From Yoonia tamlensis (GTDB lineage: Bacteria > Pseudomonadota > Alphaproteobacteria > Rhodobacterales > Rhodobacteraceae): a DNA stretch of 64,000 bases. The stretch is from positions 124,001 through 188,000 of the forward strand of contig NZ_FOYP01000002.1 in NCBI RefSeq assembly GCF_900115105.1, in the 5' to 3' direction. Positions 19,037 to 27,882 of the stretch are shown here, one piece after another (positions within the stretch are counted from its first letter, which is position 1; the number at the start of each line of letters is the position of its first letter). The notes beneath the pieces were generated by a model that searched no databases, had not been told where the DNA came from, and saw nothing but the letters and a program-made list of their open reading frames with translations. The translations under genes were made by a program, and so were the position numbers.

Positions 19037-19054
19037 AAAATAATGTACGATCTT
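19035..19054. promoter_or_regulatory. Operator-like motif between sulfatase and dehydratase genes
   Basis: AAAAAATAATGTACGATCTT is nearly identical to the copy at 11021-11039 before the ABC operon. The GTAC core is at 19045-19048. It is placed to control both divergent genes. Confidence 0.55.
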
Positions 19055-19105
19055 GAAATTGCCTGTTATGCTAGGATAAGAATGATCATCGAAAGGCACG
19101 CGTAA

Positions 19106-20320
19106 ATGTCAAATTCAGCCAACATCGCAAACCGTGCAGCACCCGCAGCTGTGGCCCAAACATGCGCCAGCCAGATCGTCGCGATCGAGCCTATCTGCGC
19201 GCGCGTAGGCCAGCGCAACCAGTTGCTTGTGCGGATCGAAACCCAGGACGGGCTGGTCGGATGGGGTGAATCGGGGCTGTCATCGCGCGAAGCCGCCGTT
19301 GCCGAAACCATCAACGCCTTTGCAAGTTTTCTGATCGGGCAGGATTCGCGTTCTATCGGCCGCATCTGGCAAGAAGCCTACCGCAGCCAGTATTTCGAAG
19401 GTGGCCGCGTGCTGACGGCGGCGCAATCGGCGATTGATATTGCGCTTTATGACCTGTTGGGCAAACGGTTGCAGGTGCCTGTACATCAGCTGCTTGGCGG
19501 CAAACAGCGCGACGTGATCCCGACCTTTGCCAGCTTTATGGCCAAGGATGTTGCCGGTTCGCTGGCAACCACCAAAACGCTTGTCGATGCGGGTTGGGAA
19601 TGCGTGCGGATCTATCCGGCCGGCTTTGATGGCAGCACGGTGTTTGATCCGCGCGCGTCGCTGGCGAAAACCGTCGAAATCCTGACCGCCATGCGAGATG
19701 AATTTGGCGTCGGCCTGTGCATCGGGATTGACTTGCACCACCGCTATTCGCCCGTCGAAATTGCCAATTTCTGTGCAAAATTGCCCCGTGGCGTGCTTGA
19801 TTTTCTCGAAGAACCGATCCGCAGCGAAAGCCCCGAAGCCTATGCCGCATTGCGTGGGCTGACCGATATTCCCTTTGCCGTGGGCGAGGAGTTTTCATCG
19901 AAATGGCAGGCGGCGCCCTTTGTGGATCGTGACCTGACCCAGTTTATGCGGTTGGATATTTGCAATATCGGCGGCTTTACCGAGGCGATGAAAATCGCCG
20001 GATGGTGCGAGACGCGCTATATCGATGTGATGCCGCATAACCCGCTTGGTCCGGTTTGTACCGCCGCCAGCGTGCATATGTGTGCTGCCATTCCAAACCT
20101 ATCATGGCTGGAAACCCGCCAGTCGCCGGTTGAATCGCTGGGGTTCCATGACCCTGCGTTGTTCCCCGAACAGATCGGGCTGGACGGGCCTGTTTATACG
20201 GTGCCGGACACGCCGGGTCTGGGTGTTGTGGTTGATGAAACGGCCTTGCGCGCATCGCAGCCCGGACATATCGAATGCCCGCATTTGTCGCGCGCGGACG
20301 GGTCCGTGACGAACTGGTAA
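19106..20320 (+). CDS. Enolase-superfamily sugar-acid dehydratase, D-galactonate dehydratase-like
   Basis: A 404-aa mandelate racemase/muconate lactonizing family protein. The metal ligands fall at D209, E235 or E236 and E261. DLH at 209-211 matches the Asp-x-His motif of the D-galactonate dehydratase group, and H311 in MPHNPLGPV is the second catalytic His. Expected reaction: dehydration of an aldonate to a 2-keto-3-deoxy-aldonate. It lies divergent from the sulfatase and just before a GntR gene, fitting the step after the SMP-30 lactonase. An N-terminal extension of about 20 residues is unusual; a later start is possible. Confidence 0.87.
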   Translation: MSNSANIANRAAPAAVAQTCASQIVAIEPICARVGQRNQLLVRIETQDGLVGWGESGLSSREAAVAETINAFASFLIGQDSRSIGRIWQEAYRSQYFEGGRVLTAAQSAIDIALYDLLGKRLQVPVHQLLGGKQRDVIPTFASFMAKDVAGSLATTKTLVDAGWECVRIYPAGFDGSTVFDPRASLAKTVEILTAMRDEFGVGLCIGIDLHHRYSPVEIANFCAKLPRGVLDFLEEPIRSESPEAYAALRGLTDIPFAVGEEFSSKWQAAPFVDRDLTQFMRLDICNIGGFTEAMKIAGWCETRYIDVMPHNPLGPVCTAASVHMCAAIPNLSWLETRQSPVESLGFHDPALFPEQIGLDGPVYTVPDTPGLGVVVDETALRASQPGHIECPHLSRADGSVTNW

Positions 20321-20396
20321 TGGGCCGTTTGGGTGTTTGACCCGCATTGGCTAGTCTGTCAGTTTACAGGGAAAATTAGCAAGGGCGGAACGCCAG

Positions 20397-21131
20397 ATGC
20401 CACAGACCGCGCAACCCGGCCAAAAGCGTATTTTGCGCCGCAATCTGTCTGAACAAGTGGCAGAACAAATCGGGACGCGGATCTTAGGCGGGCATTACAG
20501 GCCGGGGGATACACTGCCCGAGGAATCGCAGCTATGCAGCGAATTCGGCGTGAGCCGCACCGTGATCCGCGAAGCGGTGCGGATGCTGGTTTCAAAGGGT
20601 ATGCTAGAAGTGCGCCCGCGCATCGGCACCCGCGTTCTGAACCCGCAAGACTGGCAGCTTTTGGACCGCGCGGTGCTGGAATGGCAACAATCCATCCAAA
20701 GCGACGGGCAGCAATTAAAGGACCTGATCGAATTGCGGCAGGCCATCGAACCGCAGGCCGCATTTCTTGCAGCGCAAAGGCGCACAACGGCAGACCTGCA
20801 GGAAATCGGGGATGCCTTGCGCAAGATGGAACAAACGGTTGCGGACAATAGCGCCTATGCCGTGGCCGATGCGCAGTTTCATATCGCGATCCTGCGCGCC
20901 GCCAAAAACCGGTATTTCGACGCGTTAGAGGCTGCGATTTTTACCGGTCTATTGCTTAGCATTCGCGTCACGAACCCCGATGAAACCCGCAACTGTCTGT
21001 CGGTGCCGCTGCATCAGGATATTGCCTCGGCAATTATTGCGAGCGACCCGAATGCGGCCGAGCAGGCGATGCGCGTGCATCTTGCGGATTCGGCTGCGCG
21101 GCTGGTCCGAAACCTGCCCGCCACAGCCTGA
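20397..21131 (+). CDS. GntR-family regulator, FadR/FCD type (DgoR-like)
   Basis: A 244-aa regulator: the helix-turn-helix SQLCSEFGVSRTVIREAVRMLVSKGMLEVRPRIGTRVL is preceded by the winged-helix opening NLSEQVAEQIGTRILGGHYRPGDTLPEE, and a FCD domain fills residues 95-235 (ADAQFHIAI carries a metal-ligand His). The C-terminal domain resembles regulators of galactonate catabolism. It sits 76 nt downstream of the dehydratase on the same strand and is convergent with the cycloisomerase-like gene (3-nt gap), so it may be cotranscribed with the dehydratase. Confidence 0.88.
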   Translation: MPQTAQPGQKRILRRNLSEQVAEQIGTRILGGHYRPGDTLPEESQLCSEFGVSRTVIREAVRMLVSKGMLEVRPRIGTRVLNPQDWQLLDRAVLEWQQSIQSDGQQLKDLIELRQAIEPQAAFLAAQRRTTADLQEIGDALRKMEQTVADNSAYAVADAQFHIAILRAAKNRYFDALEAAIFTGLLLSIRVTNPDETRNCLSVPLHQDIASAIIASDPNAAEQAMRVHLADSAARLVRNLPATA

Positions 21132-21134
21132 AAT

Positions 21135-22304
21135 TCAGGCCCCGACTGTATAACGCGCGATAAAGTCCCGATCAGGTTCAACCCCGATGCCAGGCCCGTC
21201 CGGCACGCTAACAAACCCGCCGTTACGCGCGACCTGCCCTTGGATGTCCAAAGGATTGGCCAGCAATTCGTCGCGGAAAAGGTTGTGGGTGGTGTCAAAT
21301 TCAAGCATCGGCTCCCACGGATGTAGCCCGCCGGGCATCGGTGGCATTGCCGCCAGAAGTTGCAGGTTTGTCGCCACGGCAATGGCTGACCCCCAGACGT
21401 GGTTAATCACCGGCGTGAAATGCGCGTGGCACAGTGCAAGCACCCGCAGATATTCGCTGATCCCGCCCAATGCGCAAACCTCGGGTTGGGCGATGTCCAG
21501 CCCGCGGTTTTCAAGAATATTGCGCCAGCCCCACCGGCCAAATTCGGCCTCGCCGCCGGAAATATTCACCGACAGGCCCGCGCGCAATTCGCGGTAGCCG
21601 TCAAGATCCTCGGGGGCGACGGGTTCTTCGAACCAATAGGCGCCCAGTTCCTCAAGCGCGCGCCCCACATAGAAGGCATCGGATGTGGTATAACAGTGGT
21701 TTGCATCCACCATGAACCGCCCGTTTTCGCCAACACCTTTGGCGACCGCCTCGCAGAGTTTCACATCTGCCTTTGGCCCAAGACCGGTTTTCATTTTGGT
21801 GGCTGTGAAACCGGCACCGATGATCGCTGCGGCCTCGTCTGTGAAACGGGCGATATGATCTTCGACGCTTTCGCGTTTCAGCATCATCCCATAGCCATAC
21901 GCCTGCACCTTGTTTCGGTGTGCGCCACCGATCAGTTTATGGATCGGCTGCCCTGTGACCTTGCCCGCGATGTCCCATAGGGCGATGTCCACCCCCGACA
22001 GCGATTGCATGGGCATCCCTTTCTGGCCGTGGTCGCGCATCAGGTTGTACACCTTATGCCACAGCACATCGCGGTCCATCGGATCGTGGCCGATAATCAT
22101 CGGTGCGATCACCCCTTCGACGATACCCTTGTTGGCGATCGCAATCGGCCCCGGTCCAAAGCATTCGCCCCAGCCTGTGATACCCTCATCGGTTTGCACT
22201 TCGACAAGATGGGCGGTGCGCCGCGCGTAATATTGCTGGGAATAGCCCAGTTCTTCGGGCAGATCGTAGGCAAGAACATGGCTTGTGACGGATGTGATTT
22301 TCAT
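21135..22304 (-). CDS. Enolase-superfamily enzyme, D-galactarolactone cycloisomerase-like
   Basis: A 389-aa mandelate racemase subgroup protein. KMK at 170-172 gives the catalytic lysines, D200, E226 and E252 the metal ligands, and H302 in INHVWGSA the opposite base. Segments WGECFGPGP, NHVWGSAIAVATNLQ and EFDTTHNLFRDELL resemble the Agrobacterium galactaro-1,5-lactone cycloisomerase as I remember it. The position normally Asp in the His-Asp dyad (QPD) is Glu275 here (AQPEVCALGG), which may signal a different reaction. The ATG at 22304 has AGGAAA upstream. It is 8 nt after the aldehyde dehydrogenase, in one operon. Confidence 0.85.
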   Translation of the reverse strand: MKITSVTSHVLAYDLPEELGYSQQYYARRTAHLVEVQTDEGITGWGECFGPGPIAIANKGIVEGVIAPMIIGHDPMDRDVLWHKVYNLMRDHGQKGMPMQSLSGVDIALWDIAGKVTGQPIHKLIGGAHRNKVQAYGYGMMLKRESVEDHIARFTDEAAAIIGAGFTATKMKTGLGPKADVKLCEAVAKGVGENGRFMVDANHCYTTSDAFYVGRALEELGAYWFEEPVAPEDLDGYRELRAGLSVNISGGEAEFGRWGWRNILENRGLDIAQPEVCALGGISEYLRVLALCHAHFTPVINHVWGSAIAVATNLQLLAAMPPMPGGLHPWEPMLEFDTTHNLFRDELLANPLDIQGQVARNGGFVSVPDGPGIGVEPDRDFIARYTVGA

Positions 22305-22312
22305 GGTGTTTC

Positions 22313-23746
22313 CTATGAAAGCGCGCGGGTAATGCGTTTGGTGACAAGGTAATCGTTCAAGGCCAGATAGGAACAATCGTGCCCGATCCCCGATTGCCCG
22401 ATCCCGCCGTGGGGCAGGTCAATGTCATATTTCACCCCGTTGATCTGGATTTCGCCATAACGCAGCGCGGCGGCGTATTTTTCGGCCTTGTGCAAATCAG
22501 CGGTGAAAATATAGGCGGTCAGCCCGCCATCATCGCCGTCATTGGCGCGTGCGACCAGATCGGCTTCACTGTCAAAGCGCACAAGGCTGACAATCGGCCC
22601 AAAGGTTTCATGGGTATAGACATCCATTTCGGGGGTCACATCCCCCAAAACAGTGGGCGCGATAAAATGGCCGGTGTCGCAGCCTTTTGGTCGGTCGCCG
22701 CCTGCCAGCACCTTGGCACCGTCGCGCGCCGCGCTGTCGATCAGCCCCTTGATGCGGGTCCATGCGCGTTTGTCGATCAACGGCCCTGTCACGATATCGG
22801 CGGTCTTATCGAACCCGACTTTGGCAGATTTTGCCCGCGCGACGACCTTGTCCCGAAAGGCATCATAGACGTCGCTGGCCACAAAAACGCGGTTGGGTGA
22901 TACGCAGATTTGCCCAGCGTTGCTGAATTTGACGTTGCACACAATATCCGCAGCTAGATCAAGATCCGCGTCAGAAAACACCAGCACGGGGGCATTGCCG
23001 CCCAGTTCCATCGAATAGCGTTTGATGCTTGTGGCGCCGGTCGCCATGATGTGTCTGGCGGTTTTTGCAGACCCGATCAGCGTGATCATCGCGGGGATCG
23101 TGGATGCGGTAAGCGCATCTGCCACATCATACCCGTCGGTGCATAAAATCTGGACAACCCCAGCAGGCAACCCGATCTGGTGGCACAATTCGCCCACGGC
23201 ATAGGCTGAAATCGGGGTCATTTCCGACGGACGGATGATAATCGGGCAACCCGCAGCCATTGCCGGCCCGATCTTGAACGCCAGATTCAGCAGCGGAAAA
23301 TTCCACGCCAGAAATGCCAGCGCGACCCCTGCGGGTTCATGGACCAAACGGTGCGTATGTGTGCCAGCGCGGTCGGCGATGGACGTGTCATGTACGCGGG
23401 CGATTTCTTCGGCATAGAACGCCAGCGCGTTCTTGAGGCTGTCAAAATCTTCTTGTGTGCTGCTCCAGGGTTTGCCCATTTCGTGATGCAAGCAGTCGCG
23501 CAAATATGTTTCGTTTGCGATAACCGCGTCGCGCAGTTTGAACATCCAGTCCTGACGTTCCTTGATCGATGCCCGCGACCAGTAAGGAAAGGCCGCCGCC
23601 GCAGCATCCAGTGCGCGCTGTGCTTCGGGCAGACCGGCGGCGGCCACATGGCCAACAACCTGTTCGGTGGCGGGGTTTTCAACCGTGATTTCAGCCGCAC
23701 CGCCGACCAGTTCGCCTGCGATATACATCTTTTTGTGATAGGTCAT
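22313..23746 (-). CDS. NAD(P)-dependent aldehyde dehydrogenase, succinate-semialdehyde type
   Basis: A 477-aa ALDH. The general base Glu is in MELGGNAPVLVF and the catalytic Cys in SNAGQICVSPNR; LIGSAKTARHIM holds the cofactor loop. The closest type is succinate- or glutarate-semialdehyde dehydrogenase, but its operon with a cycloisomerase-like enzyme suggests a sugar aldehyde or a 2-ketoglutarate-semialdehyde-like intermediate. The ATG at 23746 has GAGGTG upstream; a GTG two codons earlier is in frame. Confidence 0.9.
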   Translation of the reverse strand: MTYHKKMYIAGELVGGAAEITVENPATEQVVGHVAAAGLPEAQRALDAAAAAFPYWSRASIKERQDWMFKLRDAVIANETYLRDCLHHEMGKPWSSTQEDFDSLKNALAFYAEEIARVHDTSIADRAGTHTHRLVHEPAGVALAFLAWNFPLLNLAFKIGPAMAAGCPIIIRPSEMTPISAYAVGELCHQIGLPAGVVQILCTDGYDVADALTASTIPAMITLIGSAKTARHIMATGATSIKRYSMELGGNAPVLVFSDADLDLAADIVCNVKFSNAGQICVSPNRVFVASDVYDAFRDKVVARAKSAKVGFDKTADIVTGPLIDKRAWTRIKGLIDSAARDGAKVLAGGDRPKGCDTGHFIAPTVLGDVTPEMDVYTHETFGPIVSLVRFDSEADLVARANDGDDGGLTAYIFTADLHKAEKYAAALRYGEIQINGVKYDIDLPHGGIGQSGIGHDCSYLALNDYLVTKRITRALS

Positions 23747-24075
23747 TTGCACCTCGGTTGGTCATATCGGAAGAAACCGGTCGGGTTTGGCGGTTCTTGA
23801 CAAGCGAACGCGCGAAACGCTGTTTCTTGGGGTCGTGTTGGCATTGTTCATTCATATTATGAATAGACAAATGCAGAATACACGATTGCAGGTCAGAAGA
23901 AACAGTTTTTAAAGTGCATGATATCAAGCCGTTAATTCAAACGGCGATTCCATCGGCCTGCAACCGCAGCTATGCGGCGCGTTATTAGGGCCAAATGTTA
24001 TTCCACATAGTTTCTATTTTGGGCGTCAACGCACATGGGATAGACCCCGATGCGCGTTGACCGTTTTTAACGTTG
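23747..24075. promoter_or_regulatory. Promoter region of the ALDH operon with a perfect palindrome
   Basis: A 330-bp gene-free region. ATTCATA-T-TATGAAT (23850-23864) is a perfect 7-bp palindrome around one base. On the minus strand TTGTCT directly precedes it, so the palindrome would lie between -35 and -10. It differs from the TTTGGTC and GTAC motifs elsewhere in the window and may bind the GntR encoded at 20397. The remaining sequence to 24075 shows nothing recognisable. Confidence 0.45.
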
Positions 24076-24861
24076 TTAGCGACCCATCCAGCCGCCATCG
24101 ACGGTCAGGATCTCGCCGCTGACATAATCGGACGCGGATGACGCCAAGAATACAATCGGGCCGGCAAAATCTTCGGGGGTGCCCCAGCGGCCCTGCGGAA
24201 TGCGGCCAAGAATGGCGTCATAGCGGTCTTTGTCGTTGCGCAAGGCTTCGGTGTTGTCGGTGGCAATATAGCCGGGTGCAATGGCGTTCACATTCACGCC
24301 CTGCCCCGCCCATTCGTTGGCCAATGCTTTGGTCAGCTGGCCGATGCCGCCTTTGGATGCGGCATAACCCGGCACCGTAATGCCGCCCTGATAGGTCAGC
24401 AGCGACGCGGTAAAGATGATCTTGCCGCGCCCGCGCCCGTCTTTTGCGCGTGCGATCATGCCCCTCCCGATTTCTCGGCTCAGGACAAATTGCGCGGAAA
24501 GATTGACCTCGATCACCTCATCCCACCATTCATCGGGGTGTTCGGCGGCGGGCTTGCGTTTGATCGTGCCCGCGTTGTTGACCAGAATATCGGGCGCAAC
24601 GCCGTCCGCCTCTAGCTGCTTGGCAAATGCGGTGACCGCCGCACGGTCGGAAAAATCACAGGTATAGGCGCGAAAGCTGCGGCCAAGCCCCTGCACGGCC
24701 TTTTCCACATCGCTCCCTTGGGCTTCAAGGGTGGCGGATACGCCGACGATATCGGCACCAGCCGCGGCCAGTGCTTCGGCCATGCCGCGCCCGATGCCGC
24801 GTTTACATCCAGTCACAAGCGCGGTTTTTCCGGTAAGATCAAATTGTGACAACATGCTCAT
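24076..24861 (-). CDS. kduD: 2-dehydro-3-deoxy-D-gluconate 5-dehydrogenase / diketo-deoxy-sugar-acid reductase (KduD type)
   Basis: A 261-aa SDR. TGCKRGIGRGMAEAL is the cofactor motif, NNAGTIKRKPAAEH and the Tyr-Lys motif in VPGYAASKGGI are KduD hallmarks, and the protein ends with VDGGWMGR as KduD does. KduD interconverts 5-keto-4-deoxyuronate-derived diketo acids and KDG. In 3,6-anhydro-L-galactose catabolism an enzyme of this type reduces 2,5-diketo-3-deoxy-L-galactonate to KDG. It overlaps the zinc dehydrogenase by 4 nt and is last in the cycloisomerase operon, which fits the latter role. Confidence 0.88.
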   Translation of the reverse strand: MSMLSQFDLTGKTALVTGCKRGIGRGMAEALAAAGADIVGVSATLEAQGSDVEKAVQGLGRSFRAYTCDFSDRAAVTAFAKQLEADGVAPDILVNNAGTIKRKPAAEHPDEWWDEVIEVNLSAQFVLSREIGRGMIARAKDGRGRGKIIFTASLLTYQGGITVPGYAASKGGIGQLTKALANEWAGQGVNVNAIAPGYIATDNTEALRNDKDRYDAILGRIPQGRWGTPEDFAGPIVFLASSASDYVSGEILTVDGGWMGR

Positions 24862-25892
24862 GCTCCTACTTTGATGAGGCTTTTCATCGCGGTCGGGCTA
24901 CTGTCGAGCCCTTCGAATGAGGCTTGAATTTCGCTCAACGGGCTGACGTCTGTGATCACTGTGTCCGCATCCACACCGCCGCTGGCGATGATTTCAATCG
25001 CCTTTTCATAATCTTGGGGTTCGTATACGCGGGCCCCAAGCAGTTCGAGTTCACGCCAGAAGAACTGAAACAAATCAATCTGCGGTTTGGTGGCGTGGAT
25101 CGCGACCATCACAATCCGCGCGCGTGTTGCAGCAACGGCTGTCATCGCATCAACGCCGGGTTGGGTGCCTGACACTTCGAACACGACATCAGCGCCCTTG
25201 CCGCCGGTGCGCGTTGTGATCGCGCCGACCAGATCGACGTCTTTGGGGTTTACTGTCGCAAAGCCCAGCTTTTGCGCGATGGCCAGACGGTGCGGGTTGA
25301 CTTCGGATATCACGACATTGCCGCCCGTATCACGCGCGACCATGGCCACCAGAATGCCAATTGGTCCGCCGCCAATAACGACAACATCTTCGCCCGCCTT
25401 CAGCGCGGCGCGGCGCACATCGTGACAGGCAACCGCAACCGGTTCGATCAGGGCCGCGTGATCAAGCCGCAATTGCGCGGGCAAAACGTGCAGCGTATGC
25501 GCAGGCACATTCCAGATTTCCTGCATGGCCCCATCGGTATCAAGCCCGAGGAATTTCAGTTTATGGCAGATATGTTCGTGGCCCGCAGTACATGCCGGAC
25601 ATTCCCCGCAGTGATCCAATGGGCGCACAACGACATGTTCGCCAGCGGTAATCCCTGTCACGCCTTCGCCAATGCTTTCGACGACACCGGACATTTCATG
25701 CCCAACAATACGGTTCAGGCCAACGCGGGCATCCATATTCCCGTGAAAAACGTGCATATCGGTGCCGCAAATGCCGCAAAACGCGATCCGGACCGCGACT
25801 TCGCCTTTTTTGGGCGGGGTAACGGCCGTTTTTTCAACCGTGAATGTCTTGTTGCCGCGATAGTAGGCCGCGTTGATTTCAAGAGTGCTCAT
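24858..25892 (-). CDS. Zinc-dependent dehydrogenase, probable 2-keto-3-deoxy-sugar-acid 5-dehydrogenase
   Basis: A 344-aa medium-chain dehydrogenase. Catalytic zinc ligands are C42 (CGICGTD), H65 and E66 (VGHEMSG); the structural zinc site is C95, C98, C101 and C109. [13 protein letters not shown] is the NAD-binding motif. It resembles threonine/sorbitol dehydrogenases and RspB-like proteins. Lying between a cycloisomerase-like gene (14-nt overlap) and kduD (4-nt overlap), it is a good candidate for oxidising 2-keto-3-deoxy-L-galactonate at C5 before KduD reduces it with the opposite stereochemistry. That role is inferred from context. Confidence 0.85.
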   Translation of the reverse strand: MSTLEINAAYYRGNKTFTVEKTAVTPPKKGEVAVRIAFCGICGTDMHVFHGNMDARVGLNRIVGHEMSGVVESIGEGVTGITAGEHVVVRPLDHCGECPACTAGHEHICHKLKFLGLDTDGAMQEIWNVPAHTLHVLPAQLRLDHAALIEPVAVACHDVRRAALKAGEDVVVIGGGPIGILVAMVARDTGGNVVISEVNPHRLAIAQKLGFATVNPKDVDLVGAITTRTGGKGADVVFEVSGTQPGVDAMTAVAATRARIVMVAIHATKPQIDLFQFFWRELELLGARVYEPQDYEKAIEIIASGGVDADTVITDVSPLSEIQASFEGLDSSPTAMKSLIKVGA

Positions 25893-26997
25893 CGTGCATT
25901 TCCTTATGCGCTTGGGTGAGTTTGTCCCAGTCGAAGGTCACACCGATGCCAGGTTCGTTCGAAGCAACGGCAAGGTGGTTTTCAACAACAAGAGGGCGCT
26001 GTGTATAGGCATCGATCGGAAAGGAATGGACTTCGATCCAACCGGGGTTTTTCTGTGCAGAGACAAGGCTAACGTGTAATTCTTGCATGCCGTGGCTGCA
26101 CACAGACACGTTGTGCGCCTGCGCCAGTGCCGCCGCCTGCAGCCATCCGGTGATGCCGCCGCAATTGGACGCATCCGGCTGGATATAGCTGAGCTTGGCA
26201 TCGGCCATCGCATATTCGAATTCGTGGATCGTATGCAGATTTTCACCCATTGCCAGCGGCATGCCCGTGGCATCGGCGATCTGCGCATAGCCGTGGTAAT
26301 TATCGGGGATAATCGGTTCTTCGAACCATGTGATATTATAGGGTTTGAACGCCTGCGCGGCGGCAATCGCCTGATCGACGGTCATGGAATAGTTTGCATC
26401 GACCATGAATGTGACGTCAGGCCCGATCAGTTCGCGCACCGCTTTGACCCGTGCGACATCTTCGGCAAGCGTTGGCTGGCCGATCTTGATTTTCACGCCG
26501 TTAAAACCTTTTGCAAGGTATCCGCTGATACTGTCGAGCAGCTTGGGCAGTGGAAAATTTAGGTCGATCCCGCCCGCATAGGCGCGGCAGCGGTCAGCAG
26601 CACCACCCGCCATTTGCCAAAGCGATTTGCCGGTTTGCTTGCCGCGCAAATCCCACAGCGCGATATCAACTGCCGAAATCGCAAACGACGCGATACCGCC
26701 GCGCGCCACATAATGCAGATGCCATTGCATCGCGTCATAAAGCGCCCCTATGTCCTGCGCCTCGCGCCCGATCAGAAACGGCGCAAGGTCATGCGTGATC
26801 ATTGCCGCAATTGCGCGCCCGCCCTTGCCTCCGGTATAGGTATAGCCAGTGCCCTTGGACCCGTCGGCAAGAACAATGGTGGCAGTCACCAGTTCAAAAT
26901 GGGTATGATCACCATGTTTGGCATCGGAAAGAACTTCGGCCAAAGGAACATCAAAGGACCGTACAATGACATCTTGAATAGGGTTTGGTTTCGTCAT
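25879..26997 (-). CDS. Enolase-superfamily enzyme, 3,6-anhydro-L-galactonate cycloisomerase-like
   Basis: A 372-aa mandelate racemase subgroup protein. KIK at 169-171, metal ligands D200, E226 and E252, and an intact His-Asp dyad (D275 in [10 protein letters not shown]302 in [11 protein letters not shown]) are present. [13 protein letters not shown] and [15 protein letters not shown] resemble the Vibrio sp. EJY3 anhydrogalactonate cycloisomerase as I remember it. Expected reaction: ring opening of 3,6-anhydro-L-galactonate to 2-keto-3-deoxy-L-galactonate. The frame extends to 27087 but that extension overlaps the operator at 27022; the ATG at 26997 follows AAGGTG. Talarate/galactarate dehydratase activity is the main alternative. 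Confidence 0.85.
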   Translation of the reverse strand: MTKPNPIQDVIVRSFDVPLAEVLSDAKHGDHTHFELVTATIVLADGSKGTGYTYTGGKGGRAIAAMITHDLAPFLIGREAQDIGALYDAMQWHLHYVARGGIASFAISAVDIALWDLRGKQTGKSLWQMAGGAADRCRAYAGGIDLNFPLPKLLDSISGYLAKGFNGVKIKIGQPTLAEDVARVKAVRELIGPDVTFMVDANYSMTVDQAIAAAQAFKPYNITWFEEPIIPDNYHGYAQIADATGMPLAMGENLHTIHEFEYAMADAKLSYIQPDASNCGGITGWLQAAALAQAHNVSVCSHGMQELHVSLVSAQKNPGWIEVHSFPIDAYTQRPLVVENHLAVASNEPGIGVTFDWDKLTQAHKEMHDEHS

Positions 26998-27021
26998 GGG
27001 TAGCACCTTCATCAATTTCCA

Positions 27022-27036
27022 TTTGGTCGGACCAAA
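27022..27036. promoter_or_regulatory. GntR operator O1, cycloisomerase operon
   Basis: TTTGGTCGGACCAAA is a perfect 7-bp palindrome around one base, 25 bp before the cycloisomerase start. A degenerate partner lies exactly 74 bp away at 27096. A minus-strand TTGACA (27069-27074) sits between them, placing O1 over the expected transcription start. Confidence 0.8.
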
Positions 27037-27095
27037 GTTGGTATCAAACTTGCTTTTTGTGCAGGTTTTGTCAAGTTGCTTATGCACAATTCATT

Positions 27096-27110
27096 TTTAG
27101 TCGGACAAAA
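27096..27110. promoter_or_regulatory. GntR operator O2, shared with the divergent regulator gene
   Basis: TTTAGTCGGACAAAA is an imperfect copy of the palindrome, 20 bp before the GntR start at 27130 and upstream of the divergent operon's -35 box. It could serve autoregulation as well as looping to O1. Confidence 0.65.
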
Positions 27111-27129
27111 ATAGCCAAGGATCGCAGAT

Positions 27130-27834
27130 ATGGAAGAAAAAATTACCGGAAGAGCGGCCGATCGCGTTGTGCGGGTATTGGCGCAAAAGATTCGCGACGG
27201 TGTTATTGCGCATGGTGCGCCGCTGCCCGCCGAACGTGATCTTATGGTTGAATTCGGCATCAGCCGCACCGTCGCCCGCGAGGCGATCAGCGCGCTGTCG
27301 AGCCAGGGACTGGTCGAAGCCAAGCCGCGTCACCGCCCTGTCGCGCGCAAGCCCGGATTTGATGCGGCGATGGATGCGACCGGATCTATTGTTGGCAATT
27401 TGCTGCTTCAGCCGGGCGGGGTGTGGAATCTTTTTGACACCCGCATTCTGGTCGAGGCGTCACTGGTGCGCAGCGCTGCGGAAAAAGCAAATAAACATGA
27501 CATCGCCGCGCTGGAAACGGCCCTGTTGGCGAATAAGGCCGCCATCCATGACAGCGATTTATTCTATCAAACAGATATGCAATTCCACCGCATTTTCTAT
27601 AACATTTCGGGCAATCCGGTCTGGCCTGCGGTCCACCGCGCCTATGTGACATGGCTGGCGCCACAATGGGGGCAGATGCCGCGCCTGCCCGAACGCAACA
27701 AGGCGAATTTCGCGGCGCATGCGGCCATTATGGATGCAATTCTGATGCGCGATCCCGATGCGGCCGAAGCGGCGCTGAAATCGCACCTTATGCAGGCCTG
27801 GGATCAGGTGCGGCTGACGTTCGGCGATATCTAG
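27130..27834 (+). CDS. GntR-family regulator, FCD type (probable regulator of the TTTGGTC operators)
   Basis: A 234-aa regulator with winged helix-turn-helix (residues about 8-75, MVEFGISRTVAREAISALSSQGLVEAKPRHRPVAR) and FCD ligand domain (LFDTRILVEASLVRSAAEKA; metal-binding His in TDMQFHRIFYN and KSHLMQAW). It is divergent from the cycloisomerase operon with both operators between. FadR-group proteins recognise palindromes of the TGGTC-N-GACCA kind, so it is the best candidate for the four sites across 27-51 kb. Its 3' end is followed by a bidirectional terminator. Confidence 0.9.
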   Translation: MEEKITGRAADRVVRVLAQKIRDGVIAHGAPLPAERDLMVEFGISRTVAREAISALSSQGLVEAKPRHRPVARKPGFDAAMDATGSIVGNLLLQPGGVWNLFDTRILVEASLVRSAAEKANKHDIAALETALLANKAAIHDSDLFYQTDMQFHRIFYNISGNPVWPAVHRAYVTWLAPQWGQMPRLPERNKANFAAHAAIMDAILMRDPDAAEAALKSHLMQAWDQVRLTFGDI

Positions 27835-27835
27835 C

Positions 27836-27863
27836 ATGCATGGCGCAGGTCAGCGCCATGCAT
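27836..27863. terminator. Bidirectional terminator
   Basis: A perfect 11-bp inverted repeat (ATGCATGGCGC / GCGCCATGCAT) with a six-base loop, followed by AAAA, between the convergent GntR and aldehyde dehydrogenase genes. It begins two bases after the GntR stop codon. Confidence 0.75.
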
Positions 27864-27882
27864 AAAACCAAAGGCTTGGGGC

